35,855 bases of DNA from Streptosporangiaceae bacterium (lineage in GTDB: Bacteria; Actinomycetota; Actinomycetes; Streptosporangiales; Streptosporangiaceae). How positions within the stretch are numbered: position 1 is the stretch's first letter; every line of letters starts with the position of its first letter. The translations under genes were made by a program, and so were the position numbers. This document shows, one piece after another, positions 6,412 to 15,057 of this stretch. Under the pieces are notes generated by a model. That model had not been told where the DNA came from. It saw only the letters and a list, made by a program, of their open reading frames with translations, and did no database searches. The stretch covers positions 1 through 35,855 of the forward strand of contig JAFAZE010000157.1 of the NCBI GenBank assembly GCA_019239975.1. The letters are read 5' to 3'.

Positions 6412-9400
6412 TGGTCGGCACGCTGCCGCATTCACCCCGGCGCTCCGCAGGGAGGGCTTGCGGCCCGGGCTCCGCGGGAAGCGCCGGTGACCCGGATTCC
6501 GGGGGGAGCGCGGGAGGTGTCGCTGCCGGGAGGGCTATCGGTGAGGCCGCGGGGAGCGCTATCGGGGATGCGGGATCGAGCGTGCGAGACGTAGGTGACG
6601 CGGGAGCGTCGGGTAGGGGCGTGGGCTCGGGCTGGGACGCAGGCCCGGAGGGGGCTGCGGCCTCGGGGGCGGGTGACGCGGAGGAGCCGGGCGCGGGCGT
6701 GGGCTCGGCCGGGGGTGCAGCCCCGGGAGCGGGCTGGGGCGTGGACACTGAGGGGGCCGTCGCCTCGGGCGCGGGTGACGCGGAGGGACCGGGCTCTGGT
6801 GCAGATTCAGGCTCGGGCGGGGGCGGGGAGTCGGCTACGGCGCGGTCGTAGGAGCGGCGCAGTTTCGCCAGCTCCGTCTGCGGGTCGCGGAACCAGCTGG
6901 TGGACCACAGGCGGTGAACCCGCCAGCCGAGGCGTTCCAGGTGCTCCTTGCGCAGCCGGTCGCGGTCGCGGACGCTGCCCGAATCCCGGTAGGAGGCGCC
7001 GTCGGCCTCGACGGCGAGGATCATGCGGGACGGGTCGTCGGGGTGGGCGACGGCGAAGTCCACCCGGTAGCCGCCGACGCCGTACTGCGGGACGACCGTG
7101 ATGCCGCACTCCGCCAGGCGCTGCGAAACATCGGACTCGAACGCGCCGAGTCCCGACCCCGAGCCGGACGCGGCGACGGGCGTGCCGCCGGACCCGGCGT
7201 ACTCCAGGTATTCCGCGAGCAGCCGGGCGCCAGCCTTGGTCAGCCGGGCGGGGTCCACGTCGTGGCTGGAGAACGAGCTCACCACGGTGAGCCTGCGCTT
7301 GGCGCGGGTCGCCGCGACGTTCAGGCGGCGCTCGCCGCCGTCCCGCAGCAGCGGGCCCCACTGGTAGCGCATCCGCCCGTCGCGGTGCTTGCCGTACCCG
7401 ATGGACAGGATGATCGCGTCGCGCTCGTCGCCCTGGACCCGCTCCAGGTTCTTGACGAAGAACGGCTCCGGAGCGTCCTCGGCGAAGAACGGCTCCAGCT
7501 CCGGGGCCGCGGCCAGCGCGGAGCGCAGCTCGGCATCGATCCGCTCGGCGTGCCGCAGGCCGAGCGCGATCACGCCCAGCGACTCGCGCGGCCTGGTCCG
7601 CGCGTGCAGGAGGACGAGCGCGACCACCTCGCGCACCTCGGCCGTCACCGAGGATTCCTGGCCCGGCGCGGAATCCTGCGCGACAACGACGTGCCGGAGG
7701 CAGTCGTCGCGCGCCACACCCGGGAACGTGGTCAGCGCCCCGCCGTAGATGCGGTCGTTAGAGAACGCCACCAGGCGCTCGTCCCGGCTTCGGTAATGCC
7801 AGTTCAGCGGGCAGGTCGGCAGCAGCGGCGTGAGCGCGTCGAGCACGGACTCGAAACCGGCGCCGAACGACACCATGGTCTCGTCGTCCTCCTCGTCATC
7901 CCCCGGGTCCACCTGGCGGAAGAAGCTGGTCGGCGGCAGCTGGTGGTCGTCGCCCGCGACCACGACCTGGTGCGCCCGGATGATCGAGCCGATCGCGTCG
8001 GCGGGCACGATCTGGCTGGCCTCGTCGAAGATGACCACGTCGAACAGCCGGACGGCGGGAAGGACCTGGCTGACCATCAGCGGTGACATCGCCCAGCACG
8101 GCTTCAGCGCGAACAGCACGTCGCCGGCCTGGTCGAGCAGCCGGCGCAGCGGCAGGTGCCCCCGGCGCAGCGCCGCCTGCTTGCGGATCACCCGCGCCTG
8201 CAGGGGATGCCGGTCGACGGTGTCCCGCAGCTGGTTCGCCCACGCCAGGCGCACCCGGGAGCGGTTCGCGGCGAGGTGCTCGATGTCCCGGCGGCGGAAC
8301 TCGTCGGCGATCTCGTCCAGCGCCTCGCCGCCTTCGGCCGCGTAGGCGGGGTCGCGTACCCGGATGCGGTCGAGGATCGACGAGTACCATACGTGGTCGA
8401 ACGCGGAGGCCGCCAGGTCCGCGGACACCTGCGCCCGCGCCAGGTCGTCGAGCAGCGGCACGAGGCCGAGCGCGCCGAACCGCCGCGCCAGCTCCTGCAG
8501 GCGGGGCAGCTTCCACGGCGTGTCCTGGTCCGCCATCAGCGCGGTAACGGCGGCGTCCACGTCGTCGCCCACCGGGACGAACGCGCGCAGCGCGTTTATC
8601 TGCCGGGCGCACTCGTCCCACTGCCGGGTCAGCGCCTCGTACTCCGGCGGCAGCCGCGGCAGGCCTTCGTCTTCGGGCAGGCGCAGCGCCCGCCACTGCT
8701 CCAGCTCCGCGGCGGCGTCCGCGAGCGCGGCGCGCAGCGTCTCCCGTTCGGGCTTGCCGCGAGGGGAAGAAGTGGCTTGCGCTGATGTAGAGGTGAAAGA
8801 TGCGGAAGTGGTGCTTTCGGGTCCGGCGACCCACAGCGAGCGGGCGCGCTTGCGCAGGGCGTGCCGTTCGCGGAAGCCGAAGCCGCCCTCCTCGCCGACG
8901 GCGCCGGCGAGCGACGCCGGACCGGAGGCGTAGACCGCCGGGTCCAGCCTGGCCAGCGTCCGGGAGATGGCGGCGAACAGACGGATCACCACCGCTCGTT
9001 CGGAAAAATCTGCGGGAGCGGCGAGGCCGGTCTCCGCGCACGCGGCGGCCAGCCGGGCACCCACCTTCGGCAGTGTGCGCGTGCCGAGCGTCACCGCGAG
9101 CTCGATGGCCTCGCGCGCCTGAGAGCGGCCGCGTATCGCCGCGCCGAACCAGGGCGTCGACTCCGGCCGCAGCGTGAACCCGCCGAGGTGGGCGAACTCG
9201 CGGAGCTCGTCGCGGAGCCGGTCGGCGATCTCCGGCGTGATCCCCTCGGGGTCGGGCAGGCGGGCGGGCACGCGTGCGGCGGCGGGGATGCCGAGCAGCG
9301 CGGACTGCACCTGGTACGGGGACAGCCGCCAGGGCTCGTGCACCTCGTGCAGCGCGCTGCTGTGCCGCCTCAGCCGCTTCTGCCGGTCGACCAGGCGCCG

Positions 9401-10519
9401 GTGCAGGTCCGCGACGTCCGGCGCGGTCGTGTGCTCGGCGAGGTCCAGGGTCGCGCCGAGGTCGGCGGCGATGCGCTGCCGGTCCCTCGTCCCCTCGTGG
9501 ATGTCGAGCACCATCTCACCCAGGTGCACGCTCACCAGGCGGGACAGCACGGCGTCGATCGCGGCGCGCTTCTCGGCGACGAACAGGACCTTCCGGCCGC
9601 GCGTGACGACGGCGGCGATCAGGTTGGCGATCGTCTGGCTCTTACCGGTGCCCGGCGGGCCGTGAATGACCAGGCTGCGCCCGGCCAGCACGGCGTCGAT
9701 GGCGCTGCGCTGGGAGGAGTCGGCGTCGAGCACCGAGTAATCGTGCTCGGGACCGTCGTGTTGCGCGCCGTTTTCCGGCGAGGCCGCCGGCGCGGTGCCG
9801 CGGTCGGCGGACACCAGCTCCTGGGCGTGCGGGTCGCCGGCGATCGCGGCCACCAGGTCGCTGTCGGCGAGCAGGTCGCCGGCCGCCTCCATGTCACGGA
9901 CCATCGGCAGCTTGGCGTAGGTGAACGTGCCGATCACCCGGCGGGGGGCGATCTCGAAGCCGGGGATCTCGGCCGCCTCGGCGGCGCGCGCGAGCTGCCG
10001 CGTTGCATCCTGCGGCGTAACGTTCTCCAGCACCGCGCCGAACACGCTGGCCAGCTTGTGCAGCAGGACCGGGTTGACCTCTTCGTCGTCGTCGAGCGCC
10101 AGCTCGAAGTCGTCGTACCTGGCGCGCGTCGGCGTGATCGTCAGGCCGCGCAGCAGCACCGGCGCGGCGGGCATGAGGAACAGCTCGTCCCAGCGCGCCA
10201 TCCCGGTCGCCAGGTAGCCGGCCCGGATGCCACGCTCCTCGAGCAGCTCGCGTGCCTTGCGGTGGATCGTCTGTGCCCTGCGGATCGCGTCCGCCCTCAT
10301 GTCGGCGTCTTTGAACAGCCTCGTCAGCCTGATCGAGCCGGTTTTGACGAAGCGCTGCAGCGCGTCCGGGTCGGCGTGCGCGAGGTCGAGCGTGCCCGCC
10401 CGGCGGTCCTTGTAGTAGAGCAGCGTGTTGCGGCCGCCCAGATCGGTCAGGGCCTCGATCCACCGTTCCTGTGCGGCCTTGACCAGCTCGAGGCGGCGAC
10501 CGTCGTTTGGCTCCGTCAT
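6407..10519 (-). CDS. DUF4011-SF1 helicase-MTES_1575/Vsr-like nuclease fusion
   Basis: This 1370-residue protein is probably a stand-alone antiviral or anti-plasmid effector. A DUF4011-like N-terminal region (about 10-200) is followed by a superfamily 1 helicase split by a long insertion: Walker A GPPGTGKS at 287-294, Walker B FDEASQ near 831-836, GDDHQLPPT near 855, and a motif VI arginine in LNVAATRAKRRL near 1065. Residues about 1127-1225 form a Vsr-like/MTES_1575 nuclease (YRVDFAV with D1154, VEADGASY with E1170 and D1172, then RDRDRLRKEHLERLGWRVHR). The last 140 residues are Pro/Ala/Ser/Glu-rich repeats without a fold. GGGAGG lies five bases before the ATG. Related DUF4011-helicase-Vsr proteins have been reported as phage defence genes (Hhe, from memory). 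A Ser/Thr-rich low-GC insert sits at about 565-585. Confidence 0.87.
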   Translation of the reverse strand: MTEPNDGRRLELVKAAQERWIEALTDLGGRNTLLYYKDRRAGTLDLAHADPDALQRFVKTGSIRLTRLFKDADMRADAIRRAQTIHRKARELLEERGIRAGYLATGMARWDELFLMPAAPVLLRGLTITPTRARYDDFELALDDDEEVNPVLLHKLASVFGAVLENVTPQDATRQLARAAEAAEIPGFEIAPRRVIGTFTYAKLPMVRDMEAAGDLLADSDLVAAIAGDPHAQELVSADRGTAPAASPENGAQHDGPEHDYSVLDADSSQRSAIDAVLAGRSLVIHGPPGTGKSQTIANLIAAVVTRGRKVLFVAEKRAAIDAVLSRLVSVHLGEMVLDIHEGTRDRQRIAADLGATLDLAEHTTAPDVADLHRRLVDRQKRLRRHSSALHEVHEPWRLSPYQVQSALLGIPAAARVPARLPDPEGITPEIADRLRDELREFAHLGGFTLRPESTPWFGAAIRGRSQAREAIELAVTLGTRTLPKVGARLAAACAETGLAAPADFSERAVVIRLFAAISRTLARLDPAVYASGPASLAGAVGEEGGFGFRERHALRKRARSLWVAGPESTTSASFTSTSAQATSSPRGKPERETLRAALADAAAELEQWRALRLPEDEGLPRLPPEYEALTRQWDECARQINALRAFVPVGDDVDAAVTALMADQDTPWKLPRLQELARRFGALGLVPLLDDLARAQVSADLAASAFDHVWYSSILDRIRVRDPAYAAEGGEALDEIADEFRRRDIEHLAANRSRVRLAWANQLRDTVDRHPLQARVIRKQAALRRGHLPLRRLLDQAGDVLFALKPCWAMSPLMVSQVLPAVRLFDVVIFDEASQIVPADAIGSIIRAHQVVVAGDDHQLPPTSFFRQVDPGDDEEDDETMVSFGAGFESVLDALTPLLPTCPLNWHYRSRDERLVAFSNDRIYGGALTTFPGVARDDCLRHVVVAQDSAPGQESSVTAEVREVVALVLLHARTRPRESLGVIALGLRHAERIDAELRSALAAAPELEPFFAEDAPEPFFVKNLERVQGDERDAIILSIGYGKHRDGRMRYQWGPLLRDGGERRLNVAATRAKRRLTVVSSFSSHDVDPARLTKAGARLLAEYLEYAGSGGTPVAASGSGSGLGAFESDVSQRLAECGITVVPQYGVGGYRVDFAVAHPDDPSRMILAVEADGASYRDSGSVRDRDRLRKEHLERLGWRVHRLWSTSWFRDPQTELAKLRRSYDRAVADSPPPPEPESAPEPGPSASPAPEATAPSVSTPQPAPGAAPPAEPTPAPGSSASPAPEAAAPSGPASQPEPTPLPDAPASPTSRTLDPASPIALPAASPIALPAATPPALPPESGSPALPAEPGPQALPAERRGECGSVPTS

Positions 10520-10967
10520 GCAGACCTCCCAGAGGCGAACGCCGCGCCCCGCCGCCGGTCTTCCCGCGCTCTGGTCTCAGCTACCCCCGCAAATCGCTGC
10601 CATCCGCGCGTACCCCTGCAAACCAGTGCATATCGCTTGGCCGCCGCACCGCCACTGTTTTCTGTCGGCCAAACGGAGGGTGGTGTCTCCCGTGCCGGGC
10701 GCTCTCGCGGTGCCGGGCGCTCTCGCGGTGCCGAGGCGGCCGGTACGGGGTGTGCCGCGATCGCCGTGGTCCCCGCGCAGCGGGCGGGCTCACCGGATTC
10801 GGCCGCCGAGCCAGTGCTCTACCGCGAGATCGCGGCAGGAGGCGCCACGCCTGAGGAAGCGCTGTGTGACGGCGCTAGGGGCCGCGGGGCGCATGGGATG
10901 AACGGGGGAGAATACGCCTGGTGAGGAGCGGCGACAGGAAGGAGCGGCCCCTGACCGGGAGGTAGGA
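10520..10967. other. Long intergenic region without an intact gene
   Basis: Both strands have short open frames but none that I recognise. A short coding-like stretch on the plus strand near 10800-10870 (AAEPVLYREIAAGGATPEEA) could be a leftover of an old gene. The region also contains the 18-bp tandem repeat at 10692 and runs into the 63-nt-period array at 10968. Confidence 0.5.
10692..10736. repeat. 18-bp tandem repeat, 2.5 copies
   Basis: GTGCCGGGCGCTCTCGCG occurs twice without change (10692-10709 and 10710-10727), followed by half a copy. It lies in non-coding DNA upstream of the helicase gene. Confidence 0.85.
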
Positions 10968-11172
10968 GGCGGCGCGCGGTGAGAATTCGACCCCAAACTT
11001 CCGCGAAAGGCGGGAGTAAGAGGTGTTTTGGAAATTTGGGTGCCGAATGCGGCCCGCCGTTTCCATGGAACGCAGAGCGCCCAGGAGATGGTGGAAATTT
11101 CGGTGCCGAATAGGGCCTTTGGTTTCCGCGACGCATTAACGGGCGAACTATATGCGGAAACGCGGGGTAGTG
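10968..11172 (-). repeat. 63-nt-period degenerate repeat array (copy A)
   Basis: Read on the minus strand, two full 35-nt cores at 11093-11127 and 11030-11064 begin GGAAA, contain GGCC...ATTCGGCACC and end ATTTCC. Partial cores lie at 11156-11172 and 10968-11002. Core starts are spaced 63, 63 and 62 nt. The 27-28-nt stretches between cores differ, but several end in a variant of CGCATCAT. The core ends are inverted repeats of each other (GGAAA/TTTCC). The same element occurs in the opposite orientation at 28291-28490 and as a single copy at 31819-31853. I do not know this family. Confidence 0.75.
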
Positions 11173-11386
11173 GACATGGCTCGGCGATTTGGCCATCGTG
11201 GAACGGGGTGCTCAGAGGGTTGCGATGTGGAGCTGGTGACGCTTGGTGCGGAGGAGTCGCCGTACGACGTAAACGCACAACTGCGCTGTTGGCCCTGCAG
11301 GATGCTGGCTGCCAAACTGGGTGCCTGCGGGCGGTCAGACCGTCACGGTACCGACATCGTGCTGGCCTGGATGCGATGGCGCCGTC

Positions 11387-11696
11387 ATGACGGCCCTCGT
11401 GGGCGGTGTGCTCGCCGGGTCGGCCACCGTTGACGGCGGATGCCTGTGGCTCGTCCCGGTGAAGCCCCGGGACGCGGCCGGTGGCCCGGCCCGCGGGACG
11501 CCGGTCATCTGGCCGGCCGGGTTCAAGGCGCATTTCGCGCCCGTGGAGGTACTCGACGCGACCGGGAGAGTCGTCGCGCGGGCGGGTGATCGCGTCGCAT
11601 TCGGTGGTGGCCTCGGCCCCGGTGAACCGGTCAGGAAGGTGCATGCTCGGCCGGCCGGAGGCCGCCATAGTCGAGAGCCCCATCCACGTCTCATAA
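11387..11696 (+). pseudogene. Frameshifted small gene of unknown function
   Basis: From the ATG at 11387 the plus strand encodes MTALVGGVLAGSATVDGGCL, then a stretch including TPVIWPAGFKAHFAPVEVLD and ATGRVVARAGDRVAFGGGLG, with strong GC3 bias. Near 11625-11635 the coding signal moves to the next frame and ends as SGRCMLGRPEAAIVESPIHV with a TAA at 11694. The composition resembles small actinomycete secreted or lipoprotein-type proteins with a short beta domain ('V.WP.G', 'VLD..GRVVAR.G..V..GGG'), but I cannot name the family. The frame change may be real decay or a sequence error. The unshifted frame runs without a stop into the next gene, which is coincidental. Confidence 0.5.
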
Positions 11697-11719
11697 CCCA
11701 GGGCGAACCGGCCGGGTCA

Positions 11720-11748
11720 TTGCGCGGCTGGCAAGTCCTGGCTAGCGT
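11720..11748 (+). promoter_or_regulatory. Leaderless promoter of the GPP34 gene
   Basis: TTGCGC (11720-11725) and TAGCGT (11743-11748) are 17 bp apart, and the -10 box ends seven bases before the ATG at 11756. TAGCGT is a common actinomycete -10 form. No Shine-Dalgarno sequence precedes the start. Confidence 0.5.
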
Positions 11749-11755
11749 CACGGTC

Positions 11756-12523
11756 ATGCAGACGCTTGGCGAGGATCTCCTTCTGCTCGCGGTGCGGCCC
11801 AACGGGACGCTCGGCGTGGCCGCGAAGCTGCGCTTCGGCCTGTCCGGCTCGGAACTCGTGCGGCTTGCGGCCGCCCGCCGCGTGGACATCGCACGCGGCC
11901 GGATCGTGGTTCTGGACGCGGCACCGACCGGTGATCCGATGCTGGATGCGGCGCTGGGCAGCATGCAGGACCGCCGGCGCGAGCCGGCCGCGAAGGCGTG
12001 GGTCGCGCGTTCGCGCCCGGGGCTGGTGGAGCGCTACCTGGACCGGCTCGCCGCCGCTGGGACGATCCGGCCAGAGCGGCGGAAGGTACTCGGATTTCTG
12101 CCGGTGACGCGGTGGGTGGTCGTTGACACCGCCCGACTGGCCGGCGCGCGGGCGAAGCTGGACGCCATCGCGTCCGGCTCCGGCAGCATCGACGCCGAAC
12201 AGGCGGCGTACGCCGGGCTGGCCGGCGCGATCGGGCTGACCTCGCTCATCTATCCCGGCGTTGCGGGGGCCGCGGCACGCAAACGCCTCAAGGACGCGGC
12301 CAGGCGCGACCGGCAGGCGAAGGCCGTCGCGGACGCGGCGGATTCGGGTGACGCGGCGGCGCGCGCCGCCACCGGCGCGGCTCTGGACGCCTCGGTCCGC
12401 GCGGCCACCGAGGCGGCGGTCAGCGCCGCAGTCGACGCCGCGACCGCGGCCGCGGTTTCGGCGGCCACCGAGGCGGCTCACCACGCAGCCGCGCACGGCG
12501 GCGCGGCGGGCGGCCACCACTGA
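11756..12523 (+). CDS. GPP34 (GOLPH3/Vps74-like) family protein
   Basis: This 255-residue protein begins MQTLGEDLLLLAVRPNGTLG, the typical start of bacterial GPP34 proteins, homologues of the eukaryotic phosphatidylinositol-4-phosphate adaptor GOLPH3. Further typical stretches are LRFGLSGSELVRLAAARRVD, DPMLDAALGSM, and VERYLDRLAAAGTIR followed by a beta hairpin with VTRWVVVD. The last 80 residues are an Ala-rich, probably helical tail ending in a His/Gly run (HHAAAHGGAAGGHH), which is longer and more repetitive than the core needs. The frame is open upstream, but the ATG at 11756 is supported by family length and the leaderless promoter. The bacterial role is not known. It is convergent with the monooxygenase gene. 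Confidence 0.88.
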   Translation: MQTLGEDLLLLAVRPNGTLGVAAKLRFGLSGSELVRLAAARRVDIARGRIVVLDAAPTGDPMLDAALGSMQDRRREPAAKAWVARSRPGLVERYLDRLAAAGTIRPERRKVLGFLPVTRWVVVDTARLAGARAKLDAIASGSGSIDAEQAAYAGLAGAIGLTSLIYPGVAGAAARKRLKDAARRDRQAKAVADAADSGDAAARAATGAALDASVRAATEAAVSAAVDAATAAAVSAATEAAHHAAAHGGAAGGHH

Positions 12524-12670
12524 TTGCGCAGGGCAGGCTTGCGCCGCATCCGCGACACTCCCGCACCGCGGCCGCGCCCCTGTTGCCGCTGCGGTCAACG
12601 TGAACATAACGCCGCGTACCGCCACGGAACAGGAACAGCGACCGGCACTGCGACCGGTAGAGTACGAGCG

Positions 12671-13720
12671 CTACGCGACGGGGCGCAGGGCGGTCTCGGC
12701 GACCAGGTCAAGGGAACGGAGACGGTCGGCGGGGTCGAAGACCATGGTCGTGATCATCAGTTCGTCGGCCCTGGTCGCGGCCGCGAGGCCGGCCATGCCG
12801 CGGCGCACGGTCCCGGGGGAGCCGATGAGCTGTGACGACTGGCGTTCGGCGACCATCGCGCGCTCGGCGTCCGTGTACGGGTAGGAGGCCGCTTCCTCGG
12901 GCGAGGGCAGCGTGCCCGGGCGGCCGGAGCGCAGCCGCACGAACGACAGCGCGGAGGGGCCGGCGAGCCACTGCGCCCGCTCGTCGGTCTGCGCGCAGAT
13001 CACGCCGGCGGCGACCATCGCGTAGGGGCGGTCCAGGGTCGCCGACGGGCGGAACGTCTCGCGGTACAGCGCCAGCGCCGGCAGCGTGTTCGCGGGCATG
13101 AAATGGTGCGCGAACGCGAACGGGAGGCCGAGCAGGCCCGCGACCTGAGCGCTGTAGCCGCTGGAGCCGAGCAGCCACATCGCCGGCGCGCTTCCCTGGC
13201 CGGGCACCGCGCGGACGGTCGCGTACGGGTGGCCGGCGGGCCATTCGCCGGTGAAGAAGCCGAGCAGTTCGGTGAGCTGCCGCGGGAAGTCGTCGGGTCC
13301 GCGGTGTCCGAGCGCGGCGGCGGTCGCCTGGTCCGTGCCGGGGGCGCGGCCGATTCCCAGGTCGATGCGGCCGGGGTGGAGCGCCTCGAGCATGCCGAAC
13401 TGCTCGGCGACGATGAGCGAGGCGTGGTTGGGCAGCATCACGCCGCCCGATCCCACCCGGATGCTCGAGGTCGCGGCGGCGATCTCCCCCACCAGCACCG
13501 GGGGCGCGGAGCTCGCCACGCCGGGCATGTTGTGGTGCTCGGCGACCCAGAAGCGCCTGAAGCCGAGTCTTTCGGCGTGCCGTGCGAGGTCGATCGTGGC
13601 CCGGAGGGCGTCGCCGGGGCTGCTGCCCGTGGGCACGGGCGCGAGGTCGAGGACGGAAAGCGGGACGTGAGGCGGGTTCGCCGCCTCTTCCGTAACGGGA
13701 TCGCCGGGCGCGCTGGTCAC
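12671..13720 (-). CDS. LLM-class flavin-dependent monooxygenase (luciferase-like)
   Basis: About 349 residues with a luciferase-like TIM barrel (FMNH2- or F420-dependent). The N-terminus LSVLDLAPVPTGSSPGDALR matches the MsnO8-like branch, followed by GFRRFWVAEHHNMPGVASSA, VGSGGVMLPNHASLIVAEQF and RIDLGIGRAPGTD. Near the C-terminus QLIGSPGTVRRGM and DELMITTMVFD are typical. The substrate is unknown; many such genes act on xenobiotics or in secondary metabolism. The frame stays open to 13801, but the GTG at 13720, about 23 codons before the conserved LSVLDLAPV, gives a more usual length. No good Shine-Dalgarno sequence is visible, so the exact start is uncertain. It is divergent from the glycosyltransferase gene across 194 bp holding a direct repeat. 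Confidence 0.85.
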   Translation of the reverse strand: MTSAPGDPVTEEAANPPHVPLSVLDLAPVPTGSSPGDALRATIDLARHAERLGFRRFWVAEHHNMPGVASSAPPVLVGEIAAATSSIRVGSGGVMLPNHASLIVAEQFGMLEALHPGRIDLGIGRAPGTDQATAAALGHRGPDDFPRQLTELLGFFTGEWPAGHPYATVRAVPGQGSAPAMWLLGSSGYSAQVAGLLGLPFAFAHHFMPANTLPALALYRETFRPSATLDRPYAMVAAGVICAQTDERAQWLAGPSALSFVRLRSGRPGTLPSPEEAASYPYTDAERAMVAERQSSQLIGSPGTVRRGMAGLAAATRADELMITTMVFDPADRLRSLDLVAETALRPVA

Positions 13721-13801
13721 GAAACGTGCCAACAGCACGCGGCGGCGGCTTCTTCCGCATCCGGCCCGGCTGCCCGCATGACATCGTGAATCCGCGGCCA
13801 C

Positions 13802-13839
13802 CGGGCGCAGGAGTGAGCGCCCAACGGGCGCAGGAGTGA
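13802..13839. repeat. 15-bp direct repeat in a divergent promoter region
   Basis: CGGGCGCAGGAGTGA occurs at 13802-13816 and again at 13825-13839, 23 bp apart (about two helical turns). It lies between the monooxygenase and glycosyltransferase genes and could be a pair of regulator sites. Confidence 0.6.
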
Positions 13840-13914
13840 ATTGTCACCGACAGTTCGCTCGGCTGTCACTGCGTATTGGCGGATATCGAACCAGTGATGT
13901 CCGACCTTGAGGGC

Positions 13915-15057
13915 ATGAGGATCGCGATCATTACGGAGTCGTTCCCGCCCGACGTCAACGGCGTCGCCCACTGCGTAGTGCGCGTCGCCGAACACCTCAC
14001 CCGGCACGGCCACCACCCGCTGGTCGTCGCCCCCGTGTCCGCGCGGGCCACCCCCGGCGCGGACACCGCGTTCCGATACCCCGTCGTACGGGTGCCGTCC
14101 GTGCGGCTGCCCGGTTACCCCACCTTCCGCCTCGGCCTGCCGGCGTGGCGGATCCGCCGCGCGCTGGCCGCGCACCGCACGGACGTGGTCCACCTGGCGA
14201 GCCCCGTCGCGCTCGGCGCGTACGGCAGCGTGGTCGCCGCCTCCATGGGCCTGCCGGTCGTCGCCGTGTACCAGACCGACCTGCCGGCTTACGCCCGCGC
14301 GTACCGGCTGGGCCGGGCCACCGAGGCGTTCGCCTGGCGCTGGCTGCGCGGCATCCACAACGCCTCGGACCGTACCCTCGCCCCGTCGAGCCAGACGGCG
14401 GCGCGCCTGCTCGAGCACGGCATCCGGAACGTCTGGCTGTGGGGCCGGGGCGTCGACACCGACAGGTTCCAGCCAGCCCGGCGCAGCGAGCAGCTGCGCC
14501 GGGAACTCGCGCCGGACGGGCAGGTACTCGCCGGCTATGTTGGCCGCCTGGCCACCGAGAAGCGCGTCGACCTGCTCGCGCCGGTCGCCGCGCTGCCCGG
14601 GGTGCGGCTGGTGATCACCGGTGGCGGTCCCGCCGAGACGGCACTGCGCCAGGCGCTGCCGTCGGCGGTGCTCCTCGGCGAGCGGCACGGCGACGATCTC
14701 GCCCGGATCTACGCCAGCCTGGACGTGTTCGTGCACAGCGGGCCGTACGAGACGTTCGGCCAGACGATCCAGGAGGCGGCGGCCAGTGGCCTGCCGGCCG
14801 TCGCCCCCGCGGCCGGCGGGCCGCTCGACCTCATCGAGGATGAGGTGACCGGATACCTCGTGACCCCCGGCGACGCCGGCGCGCTCGCGGTCCCGGTGGC
14901 GAAGCTCGCCACCGACCCGGCGCTGCGCGCCGCGCAGGGCGAGGCAGCCAGGCGCAAGGTGCTCGGCCGCGGCTGGCCGGTCCTCTGCGACCAGCTGATC
15001 GGCCATTACGCAGCGGTCCTCGGCTCGGCCGCACGGCCGGCCAGGGTCCCCGCATGA
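13915..15057 (+). CDS. Family 4-type glycosyltransferase (MgtA/PimB-like)
   Basis: A 380-residue GT-B glycosyltransferase resembling the GDP-mannose-dependent alpha-mannosyltransferases of actinobacteria. N-terminal strand MRIAIITESFPPDVNGVAHC includes the GxxH-like acceptor loop. VYQTDLPAYARAY, GRGVDTDRFQPARR, the donor-site start GRLATEKRVDLL and the EX7E motif ETFGQTIQE are all present. It probably adds mannose or glucose to a lipid-linked or glycolipid acceptor at the membrane face. The start at 13915 is chosen because the protein then begins at the first strand; an ATG at 13897 is an alternative. A second glycosyltransferase and an SGNH hydrolase follow in the same direction. The stop codon lies inside the first unit of a 45-bp tandem repeat. 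Confidence 0.87.
   Translation: MRIAIITESFPPDVNGVAHCVVRVAEHLTRHGHHPLVVAPVSARATPGADTAFRYPVVRVPSVRLPGYPTFRLGLPAWRIRRALAAHRTDVVHLASPVALGAYGSVVAASMGLPVVAVYQTDLPAYARAYRLGRATEAFAWRWLRGIHNASDRTLAPSSQTAARLLEHGIRNVWLWGRGVDTDRFQPARRSEQLRRELAPDGQVLAGYVGRLATEKRVDLLAPVAALPGVRLVITGGGPAETALRQALPSAVLLGERHGDDLARIYASLDVFVHSGPYETFGQTIQEAAASGLPAVAPAAGGPLDLIEDEVTGYLVTPGDAGALAVPVAKLATDPALRAAQGEAARRKVLGRGWPVLCDQLIGHYAAVLGSAARPARVPA

Noticed and set aside
8861..10924. Long plus-strand open frame opposite the helicase gene
   Set aside because: It is a mirror of the helicase coding bias; the helicase frame has clear motifs on the minus strand.
10790..11683. Minus-strand 297-codon open frame over the repeat array
   Set aside because: It runs through the repeats and shows no domain; third-position bias is absent.
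11321..11755. N-terminal extension of the GPP34 protein
   Set aside because: It belongs to a separate frameshifted gene; GPP34 proteins begin at the MQTLGEDLLLL motif, where a leaderless promoter also lies.
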